Assembly: GCF_902498195.1 (NCBI RefSeq)
Contig: NZ_CABVIY010000001.1
Span: 744,001 to 808,000 of the forward strand
Reading direction: 5' to 3'
Origin: Pseudomonas fluorescens
GTDB taxonomy: Bacteria > Pseudomonadota > Gammaproteobacteria > Pseudomonadales > Pseudomonadaceae
Length of the DNA stretch: 64,000 nucleotides
Part shown: one piece after another, positions 34,690-42,401 of the stretch
How the letters are laid out: the number at the start of each line of letters is the position of its first letter
Position numbering within the stretch: position 1 is the stretch's first letter
The notes under the pieces: model-generated
Told to the model about the DNA's origin: nothing
What the model saw: the letters and a program-made list of their open reading frames with translations, nothing else
Databases searched by the model: none
Program-made: the position numbers and the translations under genes

Positions 34690-35586
34690 ATGACTCGTAG
34701 AACAACAAAGCAGCTCCTGATCTCCACTGCCCTGGTCGCATCCTGGCCTCTGGCGGCCAACGCCACCGAAGGCGGCGGCACCTCTTATCCATTAGGCGCC
34801 GAGAACTACATGTCCGGCGCGATGCCGCCACCGGGCTTCTACGGCCAACTGTTCGTTACCCACTATGAAGCCGACAACCTGCGTGGCAACGACGGCAAGA
34901 AACTCCCGCTGGATTTTCGCGTGCGTGCCAACGCGATCACCCCGCGGCTGATCTGGGTCAGCGACTACACCCTGTTCGGCGCCAGCGTGGCGCTGCACGC
35001 GATCGTGCCGCTGGTGGATCTCAAGGTCGAACTCAATGGCCAGTCGCAGAACAAGCAAGGCTTGGGGGATGTGATTTACGGGGCCGCGCTGGGCTTTCAC
35101 CACAGTGAAAAATTCCACAGCATTCTTTCCCTGGACATGATCGCCCCGACCGGCCGCTACGACCGTGGCGACCTGGCCAACACCGGGCGCAATTACTGGG
35201 TGATCGAGCCGGTCTACGCCCTGTCTTACATCGACCCCAACGGGCTCAACCTCGATGCCAAGATCATGTACGACTTCAACCGTGAAAACCCGGCGACCGA
35301 CTACCGTTCGGGCCAGGAATTTCATGTCGACTATGCCGTCGGGTGGGGGCTGGGCAATGGCTGGGTGCTGGGTGTCGGCGGTTATTACTACCGACAGACC
35401 ACCGACGACCGCCAGAACGGCGAGACCATCGAAAACAACAAGGGACGCTCGCTGGCCATCGGGCCATCGATCAAATACACCAGCAATTCGGGATGGTTCG
35501 TCACGGGGAAATGGGAGCAGGAAACCGAAGTGCGCAACCGGGCGCAGGGTAATGCGTACTGGATGAAACTGACCGTGCCGTTCTGA
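34690..35586 (+). CDS. MetA-pathway phenol-degradation outer-membrane protein (SphA-like)
   Basis: 298 residues from the ATG at 34690 (AAAGG nine bases upstream); an in-frame TTG three codons earlier is less likely. Signal peptide to about ANA-TEGG, then beta-strand-rich sequence of the Phenol_MetA_deg family: EGGGTSYPLGAENYMSG near the start, LDMIAPTGRYDRGDLANTGRNYW in the middle and a C-terminal Phe (LTVPF) as in outer-membrane beta barrels. It probably takes part in uptake of phenolic compounds and follows the hydroxylase genes on the same strand. Confidence 0.85.
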   Translation: MTRRTTKQLLISTALVASWPLAANATEGGGTSYPLGAENYMSGAMPPPGFYGQLFVTHYEADNLRGNDGKKLPLDFRVRANAITPRLIWVSDYTLFGASVALHAIVPLVDLKVELNGQSQNKQGLGDVIYGAALGFHHSEKFHSILSLDMIAPTGRYDRGDLANTGRNYWVIEPVYALSYIDPNGLNLDAKIMYDFNRENPATDYRSGQEFHVDYAVGWGLGNGWVLGVGGYYYRQTTDDRQNGETIENNKGRSLAIGPSIKYTSNSGWFVTGKWEQETEVRNRAQGNAYWMKLTVPF

Positions 35587-35621
35587 CACGGCACATGCAA
35601 ACCCCCATCACTGCAAAAAAC

Positions 35622-35711
35622 TGTGGGAGCGGGCTTGCTCGCGAAGAGGCCGGAACATTCACCCTGAAGAGTGACTGACACGGCCCCTTCGCGAGCAAGC
35701 CCGCTCCCACA
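35622..35711. repeat. REP pair between convergent genes
   Basis: TGTGGGAGCGGGCTTGCTCG arm at 35622 and its inverted copy ending at 35711, between the MetA-pathway gene and the convergent amidase, five bases from the amidase stop. It may double as a bidirectional 3' structure. Confidence 0.9.
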
Positions 35712-35715
35712 TCAG

Positions 35716-37428
35716 TTATCCATTGGCAGGTAATGGCGGGGTGCGCGGCGGAATCAGGCGCTTGTTGCCGGTCGACTCGAACGCCGCGGCAAAGCGCAGC
35801 AAGGCCGAATCGTCATAGGCGCGGCCGGCAAAGGTCAGGCCGACCGGCATGCCGATGTCGGGCATGACGCCCATCGGCACGGTGACCGTGGGCACTCCCA
35901 GATGGCGGATGGCGAGGTTGCCGTTGGCCACCCACACACCGTTGCTCCAGGCGATGTCCGCAGACGCCGGGTTGACATCGGCATCCGCCGGGCCCACATC
36001 GGCCACCGTCGGGAACAGCACTGCATCCAGGCCCAGCCGATCCATCCAGTCCTCGAGATCGATTTTCCGGGTCTGCTCAAGCCCCCGCAGGCCGTCGGGC
36101 ACGGTGTCGATCTTGTCCCACGGCGTGATGCCGCGCTCGGCCATCTTCACGTACTCGTCCATGCCGGCGGCCAGGTCGCCTTCGCGGTTGGGCAGGGTGC
36201 CCGGGTCGTGGGGGAAAATCAGCGGGCCGTCGACGTCAACCAGGCGGTTCAGTTTCGGGTCGCCGTTGGCTTGCAGGAAATCATCGAACGCCCAGGCCGT
36301 CAGATCCCACAGTTCATGGTGCAGGAACTCCTTGGAGACGATCCCGCGATTGAACACGGTGGGCGCGCCAGGTCGATCGCCCTCGCAATTGGACACCAGC
36401 GGGAAATCGACTTCGAGCACTTCGGCGCCGGCGGCTTCGAGGGCCTTGCGCGCCTGTTCCCAAAGACCGATCACCGAAGGGCGGGTGTGGATGCGCTGCC
36501 CGGTCGGGCCACCGATGCCCGGCGCTTCGCTGGTGCCCGCTTCGGGGTCGGCGTTGATGTACATCTTCGGAATGCCGAAGCGCTTGCCGGCGAGTGAATC
36601 GGACTTCGCGGCAAGTTCCAGATAGGATGCGGGACGCACCGAAGCGACGCTCGGAATCGGCACCCAGGGTTGCAGGCGCCACAGGTCGCCACGGGTGTCG
36701 GTGTCCTCGGCCACCACCACATCGAGCACTTCGAGCAGGTCGGCCATGGTCCGGGCAAACGGCACGACCACGTCCATGGTCGGGGTCAGCGGCCAGTTGC
36801 CACGCACCGAGATCACTCCGCGCGAAGGCGTGTAGGCACACAAGCCGTTGTTCGACGCCGGGCCGCGACCGCTCGACCAGGTCTCTTCCGCCAGGCCGAA
36901 GGCCGCGAAACTGGCGGCGGTGGCCGTGCCGGCACCGTTGGACGAACCCGAGGCGAACGGCGCGGTGAGGTAGTTGGCGTTGTACGGGCTCTCGGCGCGG
37001 CCATAGACCCCGCGCTGCATGCCGCCGTTAGCCATGGGTGGCATATTGGTCTTGCCCAGGCAGATCGCCCCGGCGCCACGCAGCCGTTCGATGGTGAACG
37101 CATCGCGATAGGCAACCAGGTCCTTGAAGGCAGGGCTGCCGGACGCGGCGGTCAGGCCTTTGACCAGGTAGCTGTCCTTGGCGGTGTAAGGAATGCCATC
37201 GAGCGGGCCAAGGGTTTCGCCTTTGGCGCGACGGGCATCGCTGGCCTGCGCCTCTTTCAAGGCCTGCGGGTTGCGCACCACTACCGCATTGAGCGCGGTC
37301 GGGGTGTGGGGGCCGTCGTAGGCATCGATCCGGGCGAGGTAAGCCTGGACGAGTTCGACCGACGTAGTCTCGCCGGATTCGAGCGCGGCGCGCAGTTGGG
37401 CAATGGAAACTTCAGTGACTTGGATCAT
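35716..37428 (-). CDS. Amidase (amidase-signature family)
   Basis: 570 residues from the ATG at 37428. The Ser-cisSer-Lys triad is recognisable: Lys in IPYTAKDSYLVKG, the SGSSNGAGTATAAS loop with cis-Ser, and the nucleophile region ETWSSGRGPASNNG. The C-terminal MGVMPDIGMPVGLTFAGRAYDDS is typical of the family. It hydrolyses an amide to acid and ammonia; the substrate is unknown. A GTG 21 codons upstream (37491), with a purine-rich AGAGAAG before it, is an alternative start. Convergent with the phenol operon, and no functional link is evident. Confidence 0.85.
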   Translation of the reverse strand: MIQVTEVSIAQLRAALESGETTSVELVQAYLARIDAYDGPHTPTALNAVVVRNPQALKEAQASDARRAKGETLGPLDGIPYTAKDSYLVKGLTAASGSPAFKDLVAYRDAFTIERLRGAGAICLGKTNMPPMANGGMQRGVYGRAESPYNANYLTAPFASGSSNGAGTATAASFAAFGLAEETWSSGRGPASNNGLCAYTPSRGVISVRGNWPLTPTMDVVVPFARTMADLLEVLDVVVAEDTDTRGDLWRLQPWVPIPSVASVRPASYLELAAKSDSLAGKRFGIPKMYINADPEAGTSEAPGIGGPTGQRIHTRPSVIGLWEQARKALEAAGAEVLEVDFPLVSNCEGDRPGAPTVFNRGIVSKEFLHHELWDLTAWAFDDFLQANGDPKLNRLVDVDGPLIFPHDPGTLPNREGDLAAGMDEYVKMAERGITPWDKIDTVPDGLRGLEQTRKIDLEDWMDRLGLDAVLFPTVADVGPADADVNPASADIAWSNGVWVANGNLAIRHLGVPTVTVPMGVMPDIGMPVGLTFAGRAYDDSALLRFAAAFESTGNKRLIPPRTPPLPANG

Positions 37429-37758
37429 GCGGTCAGTACCGGCAGTAGAGGGGACATACGGTGAGTGTTTGCCTGGCGGGATATTGAGCACAGGAACTTC
37501 ACTTCTCTTTAAAGGTTTTTCATAACGTTACTGGTTGCACAGCCTTACGCGACAGAAGGGGGATTTCAACCTTGGCGTTAATTTTTTTTACCGGTCGGGA
37601 ACCTCTTTACTAACAAGTCGCTGTTTTAAAAGAAAAATTGTGCGTGGGGGGCTTCCCAGGCGAAACAAAAGTTGGTAAATTTCCGCGCATTCCAGCACAG
37701 CGCCTTAAACAGGGTGTGAATCTGGGATCGAGTGTCAGACACTCGTCGCAACATTTGC
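37429..37758. other. Intergenic region between amidase and tRNA-Gln
   Basis: 330 bases holding the amidase upstream region on one side and the tRNA promoter on the other. It is less GC-rich than its surroundings (several A/T runs at 37500-37640). I see no gene or clear operator. Confidence 0.5.
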
Positions 37759-37833
37759 AGGGGCGTCGCCAAGCGGTAAGGCAGCAGGTTTTGATCCTGC
37801 CATGCGTTGGTTCGAATCCAGCCGCCCCTGCCA
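37759..37833 (+). tRNA. tRNA-Gln (anticodon TTG)
   Basis: 75 bases including encoded CCA. The acceptor arm pairs AGGGGCG with CGCCCCT, the anticodon stem GCAGG/CCTGC encloses loop TTTTGAT with anticodon TTG, and the T arm reads GTTGG-TTCGAAT-CCAGC. A terminator follows ten bases later. Confidence 0.97.
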
Positions 37834-37842
37834 TCTTCAAGA

Positions 37843-37878
37843 AACGCCAGTTCCGAACGGGACTGGCGTTTTTTTTTG
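37843..37878 (+). terminator. Rho-independent terminator of tRNA-Gln
   Basis: The stem AACGCCAGT(T)CC / GG(G)ACTGGCGTT closes over GAAC and is followed by a run of nine T. A strong classical terminator. Confidence 0.92.
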
Positions 37879-37920
37879 CCTGTAGATTGTCCCCGTGCCA
37901 TTTGGATTGGGGGTAGACCC

Positions 37921-38373
37921 GTTTCTTGCGTAACGGTGGCTGGCGGTTTCGTCCTCACGGCGAGTTACCTGGAAAAGCGGTACGCCGCCCGGCGCCCAGT
38001 AACCAAGCGCCTTTGCCCCTGTCGCTCGGTGCCTCGCCTTGTCTCGGCATGCTTTAAAGGGGTGCCCGGATCAAAAACAAGGCGAGGCGGCCTTAAAGCC
38101 GACCTCGCTCTTGCTGATGTACCCAGTTCCAATGTGGGAGCGGGCTTGCTCGCGAAAGGGCCGTGTCAGTCAATACATGTGTCAACTGGTACACCGCCTT
38201 CGCGAGCAAGCCCGCTCCCACATTGGATCGCGGACGCACCTGCAATCCAAGCCATGGCGAGGCACTGAGCGGTGGGGCAAAGGCGCTTGGTTACTGGGCG
38301 CCGGGCGGCGTACCGTTTTTCCAGATAACTCGCCGTAAGGGCGAAACCGTAAGCCGCCGTTACCGAAGAAACG
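37921..38373. repeat. Large palindromic element with ~120-bp arms and a nested REP pair
   Basis: The left arm (about 37921-38042) and right arm (about 38252-38373) are inverted copies at roughly 85% identity, with a core run (GTACGCCGCCCGGCGCCCAG and following) that is exact. Between them lie a GGCCTTAAAGCCGACCT segment and a REP pair (38133-38222). A degenerate relative of the left arm is seen at about 25880-25945. The translated arm (LTASYLEKRYAARRP) is a phrase recurrent in spurious ORFs of fluorescent pseudomonads, consistent with a dispersed repeat family. No transposase is present. Confidence 0.8.
38133..38222. repeat. REP pair nested in the large palindrome
   Basis: TGTGGGAGCGGGCTTGCTCG arm at 38133 and its inverted copy ending at 38222, of the same type as the pairs at 13311, 25972, 34561, 35622 and 54109. 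Confidence 0.9.
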
Positions 38374-38427
38374 GATATGTACACCCTCCGGCCCCTCCAG
38401 ATCCATCCGGACACCGATATTGGCCAT
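38182..38427 (-). CDS. Possible small protein reading into the palindrome
   Basis: 81 codons from an ATG at 38427 that has AAAGGAG six bases upstream. The first 30 residues (MANIGVRMDLEGPEGVHIRF and following) look protein-like; from about residue 31 on, the frame runs through the right arm of the large repeat and then the REP pair. I do not recognise the N-terminal part. It may be a short gene whose 3' end was replaced by the repeat. The much longer ORF reading upstream of this start is antisense to the binding-protein gene and not credible. Confidence 0.35.
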   Translation of the reverse strand: MANIGVRMDLEGPEGVHIRFFGNGGLRFRPYGELSGKTVRRPAPSNQAPLPHRSVPRHGLDCRCVRDPMWERACSRRRCTS

Positions 38428-38619
38428 ATCCATCTCCTTTTGGCCTGCCTCACGCTGTGAACCCGCCAGGCGCTCAGCAAGAATCAAGGCGGGCCGCTGA
38501 CTCAGCCGCACCGACCAAATCCATAACCAGCAACGTGATCTTCCTTGCCCTTGGCTGTTTTGCAGGCCGCTGCCGTCTACAACATAAAAACCAACGAGCT
38601 GACATTGGGGAACTGATCC

Positions 38620-39720
38620 ATGGAAACCATCAAACGCATCCTGGGCGCCACGGCATGTGGGCTGACGCTGCTGGCCGGCGCCGTGCACGCCGCACAGCCC
38701 GAGTTGAGGGTCTACAACTGGGCGGATTACATCCTGCCGTCCGTGCCCAAGGACTTCGCCGAGAAAAACGGTATCAAAGTCACTTGGGACACCTTCGACA
38801 CCAACGAGTCCCTGGAAGCCAAGCTGCTGACCGGCAACTCCGGATACGACCTGGTGGTGCCGTCGAACCAGTTCATCGAAACCCAGATCAAGGCCGGTGT
38901 GTTCCAGAAGCTCGACAAGTCCAAGCTTCCGAACTGGCAGCATCAGGACCCGGCGCTGCTCAAGTTGCTCGACGCCAACGATCCCGGCAACCAGTACGGC
39001 GTGCCCTACATGTACGGCACCGTGCTGATCGGCTTCAACCCGGCCAAGGTCAAGGCGGCGCTGGGTGAAAATGCGCCAGTGGACAGTTGGGACCTGGTGT
39101 TCAAGCCCGAAAACATGGAGAAGCTCAAGTCCTGCGGCGTGGCCATGCTCGACTCGCCTTCGGAAATCCTGCCGCTGGCCCTGCATTACCTGGGGCTGGA
39201 CCCGAACAGCCAGAAGCCGGAGGACTACGAAAAAGCCAAGGCGCTGATGCTCAAGGTCCGCCCCTACGTCACCTACTTCAACTCGGCCAAGTACATGACC
39301 GACATCGCCAATGGCGACATCTGCGTGGCCATCGGTTACTCCGGCAGCTTCTACCAGTTCGGCAATCGCGCCAGGGAGGCGGGTAACGGCGTGGTGGTCG
39401 ATTGGCGCTTGCCGAAGGAGGGCGCGCCGATCTGGTTCGACACCTTCGCCATTCCAAAAAGCGCGAAGAACGTTGAGCAAGCCCACGCGTTTCTCAACAA
39501 CCTGCTCGATCCGACAGTGATCGCGCCCATCAGTGACTTCCTTGGCTACCCCAATGCCAACAAGGACTCGCTGGCGCTGATTAACAAGGACATCACGGGC
39601 AACCCGAACCTGACGCCGACCCATGAAGCGCTGGCAACGCTCTATGTCGTGCAGCCGTTGCCGCAGAAGCTGGAACGGGTGCGCACGCGGGTGTGGACGG
39701 CGATCAAGTCGGACAAATAG
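38620..39720 (+). CDS. Polyamine-type ABC transporter substrate-binding protein (PotF/SpuD-like)
   Basis: 366 residues. Signal peptide (TIKRILGATACGLTLLAGAVHA, cleavage near AHA/VHA-AQ), then the PotF/PotD opening LRVYNWADYILPSVPKDFAEKNGIKV, DTNESLEAKLLTGNSGYDLVVPS, the hinge GVPYMYGTVLIGFNP and IAIGYSG-type segment DICVAIGYSGSFYQF. The family binds putrescine, spermidine or related amines in the periplasm. No permease or ATPase genes are adjacent, so it must share a transporter encoded elsewhere or act as an orphan sensor. The 246-bp region upstream contains the right arm of the repeat and the small minus-strand ORF. Confidence 0.9.
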   Translation: METIKRILGATACGLTLLAGAVHAAQPELRVYNWADYILPSVPKDFAEKNGIKVTWDTFDTNESLEAKLLTGNSGYDLVVPSNQFIETQIKAGVFQKLDKSKLPNWQHQDPALLKLLDANDPGNQYGVPYMYGTVLIGFNPAKVKAALGENAPVDSWDLVFKPENMEKLKSCGVAMLDSPSEILPLALHYLGLDPNSQKPEDYEKAKALMLKVRPYVTYFNSAKYMTDIANGDICVAIGYSGSFYQFGNRAREAGNGVVVDWRLPKEGAPIWFDTFAIPKSAKNVEQAHAFLNNLLDPTVIAPISDFLGYPNANKDSLALINKDITGNPNLTPTHEALATLYVVQPLPQKLERVRTRVWTAIKSDK

Positions 39721-39730
39721 CGGTCCAGCG

Positions 39731-39753
39731 GCCCACACCCTGCGAGTGTGGGC
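39731..39753 (+). terminator. Hairpin after the binding-protein gene
   Basis: GCCCACAC / GTGTGGGC perfect 8-bp stem, seven-base loop, ten bases after the stop codon. There is no U-tract, so it may stabilise the 3' end rather than terminate. Confidence 0.4.
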
Positions 39754-39793
39754 TGGCGCCGGGCGGCGTTCCGGTGAGGAACGCCGACACGGC

Positions 39794-40411
39794 CTACTTG
39801 CCGGCCACCCGCCACAAATACCACGCCGCCACCGTCCGGTACGGGCTCCACGCCTGCCCGATCTCAATCATCTGCTTGCGCGTCGGCTGCACCTCCAGGC
39901 CCTTGAGCCGTCGATAGCCTTCACGCACACCAAAATCATCGGCCGGCAAAATATCCGGCCGTTCCAGGCTGTAGATCAACAGCATTTCCACGGTCCAGCG
40001 GCCCACCCCGCGCAGGGTGACCAGGCGCTCGATCAAGGCTTCATCGTCCATCGCCAGCGCGCTCGCATAGTCGGGCACCACGCCGTCCAGTGTCGCCTGG
40101 GCAATGCCCTGGATCGTCGCGATCTTGCTGGCGGAAAACCCGCAGCTGCGCAGTTGATCGAAATCGCTGGCGACGATCTGTTCCGGCCTCGGGAACGAGG
40201 CCGACGGGAACAGCGCCAGCAGTCGCCCGACGATCGCATCGCCCGCCCTGGCATGTAGTTGCTGATAGGCAATCGCCCGCACCAGCGATTCATAAGGATC
40301 GCGAGCGGGGTGGGGTTGATGCAGGCAGGGGCCGACGGCGTCGATGTGGCGTCGCCAGTCCTCGTCGAGCGACGACAGGAAGCGGCTGGCCGGCTGGTAG
40401 CGGTCAGGCAT
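39794..40411 (-). CDS. alkA: DNA-3-methyladenine glycosylase II
   Basis: 205 residues. HhH-GPD superfamily: YESLVRAIAYQQLHARAGDAI, the hairpin LVTLRGVGRWTVEMLLIYSL and the catalytic Asp in ILPADDFGVREGY. It is shorter than E. coli AlkA (282) because the N-terminal TBP-like domain is missing, as in MagIII/Mag-type or short AlkA proteins. It removes alkylated bases from DNA. Lies 34 bases after ada on the same strand, forming an alkylation-repair operon. Confidence 0.9.
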   Translation of the reverse strand: MPDRYQPASRFLSSLDEDWRRHIDAVGPCLHQPHPARDPYESLVRAIAYQQLHARAGDAIVGRLLALFPSASFPRPEQIVASDFDQLRSCGFSASKIATIQGIAQATLDGVVPDYASALAMDDEALIERLVTLRGVGRWTVEMLLIYSLERPDILPADDFGVREGYRRLKGLEVQPTRKQMIEIGQAWSPYRTVAAWYLWRVAGK

Positions 40412-40445
40412 GGTTCAGGCTTTCCTTCATGAAAATTACGCGGGT

Positions 40446-41528
40446 TCAGAATGGCAGTTGATCGGTGAGCGGCACCGCCGCGTGTTCCAGCCGCAGCAGG
40501 AACGCCTTGCGCGGCTGGCCGCCCGCGTAGCCGGTCAGCGAGCCGTCGGCACCGATCACGCGGTGGCAGGGCACGACGATGGAAAGGCGGTTGTGACCGT
40601 TGGCCAGGCCCACGGCGCGGCTGGCACCGGGTTTGCCCAGCAGGGCGGCGATGGCGCCATAGGTGGTGGTCTGGCCGTAAGGGATTTTCGCCAGTTCGGC
40701 CCAGACCTGGCGGGAGAACTCACTGCCGGGCAGGTGCAGGGCCACGCTGAATTCAGTGCGGGTGCCGGCAAAATACTCGGCCAGTTGCGCTTCAATCTGC
40801 TGCAAGTGCAGGTTGTGCCCTGGCGCCACGGCGTAACCGAAACGATTTTGCAGGGTCTCGACTTCCCGGGTGAGCGACGCCTGATCGAGGAACTCCAGCA
40901 ACACCAGCCCACGGCGTTCGGCCATGGCGATCATCGGCCCCAGCGGCGTGGTCAGGCGGCTGAACAGCAGCGGCTCACTGTTGGCGGCACGGCCGGGCGT
41001 GATGTGGAAGGACTTTTGAAAGGCATCGCGAAAACCGCTCAGGGACTCGTAGCCCGAGTCGAATGCCGCGCTGTCGATGGAGTCGCCCTGTTTGATGCCA
41101 TCCAATGCCATGCCCAGGCGCCGGGTGCGCAGCCAGGCATGAAAGGTCATGCCCAAATGCTGCTTGAACCAGCGGCGCAACTTCAGCGGCTCGATGCCAG
41201 CGGCCAGCAATTGCGCGTCGGTCCAGCGTTGCTCGGGATCGGCGTCTACCGATTGGAGCAGTCTCTGCACCCATTCCGGCGCGCTGTCGGCAGCGTCCAG
41301 CGGCTTGCAGCGCAGGCAGGCGCGGTAGCCGGCAGACAGGCATTGCTCGGCCTGGGCAAAGAACTCGACGTTCTCCGGCTTGGGCTTGCGCGCGGTGCAG
41401 CTGGGGCGGCAGAAGATCCCGGTGGTTTTCACCGCGGTAAAAAACACCCCCTCGTAGGCGGTGTCTCGCTCAAGCATGGCGCGGACCATCTCGGCATGGG
41501 GCGGAAGCAGCGTGTGTTGTAGGTTCAT
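40446..41528 (-). CDS. ada: Ada: methyl-sensing regulator and O6-methylguanine-DNA methyltransferase
   Basis: 360 residues from the ATG at 41528. The N-terminal zinc domain has Cys40, Cys44, Cys71 and Cys74 (GIFCRPSC, ACLRC), where methylation of the first Cys by phosphotriesters activates the protein. An AraC-type DNA-binding domain follows (about 90-170; DSAAFDSGYESLSGFRDAFQ). The C-terminal methyltransferase (about 195-355) has the acceptor IVVPCHRVIG and the Asn hinge. Full length and intact. Predicted to autoregulate and to control alkA downstream. Confidence 0.95.
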   Translation of the reverse strand: MNLQHTLLPPHAEMVRAMLERDTAYEGVFFTAVKTTGIFCRPSCTARKPKPENVEFFAQAEQCLSAGYRACLRCKPLDAADSAPEWVQRLLQSVDADPEQRWTDAQLLAAGIEPLKLRRWFKQHLGMTFHAWLRTRRLGMALDGIKQGDSIDSAAFDSGYESLSGFRDAFQKSFHITPGRAANSEPLLFSRLTTPLGPMIAMAERRGLVLLEFLDQASLTREVETLQNRFGYAVAPGHNLHLQQIEAQLAEYFAGTRTEFSVALHLPGSEFSRQVWAELAKIPYGQTTTYGAIAALLGKPGASRAVGLANGHNRLSIVVPCHRVIGADGSLTGYAGGQPRKAFLLRLEHAAVPLTDQLPF

Positions 41529-41606
41529 GCACGCAGCATAGAACGGGGCAGGGGTCGCCTCCACCGGAAAATCGACAGGGAATTTCCTTCTGTGCCCCCC
41601 GATCAC

Positions 41607-41683
41607 GTAGGAGCTGCCGAAGGCTGCGATCTTTTGATTTTTATGCGCCAGATCAAAAGATCGCAGCCTTCGGCAGCTCCTAC
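41607..41683. repeat. Perfect 32-bp inverted repeat, GTAGGAGCTGCCGAAGGCTG type
   Basis: Arms 41607-41638 and 41652-41683 are exact complements around a 13-base loop. This is a different family from the REP pairs and resembles a dispersed intergenic palindrome common in Pseudomonas. It lies upstream of ada and directly behind the stop of the LysE-type gene (41691), where it could end that transcript. Confidence 0.9.
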
Positions 41684-41690
41684 ATCAATT

Positions 41691-42311
41691 TCAGGCCCGC
41701 CGCGCCATCAGCAGCACCGAAGCCGCCGCCGACAGCAGTCCCGCACAGCAGCGATTGAAGATCCGCTTGCCCGATGGCCGGGCGAACCAGCGGCGCATGT
41801 GAAGGCCCATGTAGGCGTAGGCCGCGATGGCGATCCACTCCAGCACCAGGAACAACGCGCCCAACACGGCGAATTGCGGTGTGATGGCGCGGGTCGAGTC
41901 GACGAATTGCGGCAGGAAAGCGGTGAAGATCAGGATCGCCTTCGGGTTGCCCGCCGCCACCAGGAATTCCTGCCGGGCCAGTGCCAGCATCCCCACCGGC
42001 GCGCCGGTCACGGTGTTTTCCACGCCAGGGTCGGCGCGCCACAGTTGCCAGGCCAGATAGAACAGGTACGCCGCTCCCAGAATCTTGATCCCGTAGAACA
42101 ACAATTCCGAGGTTTGCAGCACCACCGCCAGGCCCGCCGAGGCGAGGGCGATCATGGCGGCGAACGCCAGCAAGCGGCCGACCCCGGCGATGCACGCGGT
42201 GCGGTAGCCGTAGCGGGTCGAATTGCTGACCGACAGCAGGTTGTTCGGGCCGGGCGCCATGTTCAGGGCGAAGCAGGCCGGAAGGAATAAGGTGAGGGTG
42301 GCGAGGTCCAT
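41691..42311 (-). CDS. LysE/RhtB-family amino-acid exporter
   Basis: 206 residues, six hydrophobic helices, with the family opening LFLPACFALNMAPGPNNLLSV and FLVAAGNPKAILIFTAFLPQF in the middle. RhtB relatives export homoserine, threonine or other amino acids. AGGAG precedes the ATG. No co-transcribed gene is obvious; the next gene upstream starts in its own right. Confidence 0.87.
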   Translation of the reverse strand: MDLATLTLFLPACFALNMAPGPNNLLSVSNSTRYGYRTACIAGVGRLLAFAAMIALASAGLAVVLQTSELLFYGIKILGAAYLFYLAWQLWRADPGVENTVTGAPVGMLALARQEFLVAAGNPKAILIFTAFLPQFVDSTRAITPQFAVLGALFLVLEWIAIAAYAYMGLHMRRWFARPSGKRIFNRCCAGLLSAAASVLLMARRA

Positions 42312-42401
42312 GGGCAGGCTCCTGTTACGAGAGCCGCATTTTTACACGGGGCCCGGGCGAATGGCCCCGTACAGTCATGATGACAAGCGCCATGACAGTG
42401 G

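Noticed and set aside
37759-38373. tRNA-Gln as an integration site of a genomic island
   Set aside because: No integrase, no duplicated tRNA 3' end was found downstream within the window; the adjacent element is a non-coding palindrome.
38182-39867. A 561-codon minus-strand frame across the polyamine-binding protein
   Set aside because: Most of it is antisense to a convincing plus-strand gene. Only the last 81 codons have an independent start and are listed as a weak candidate.
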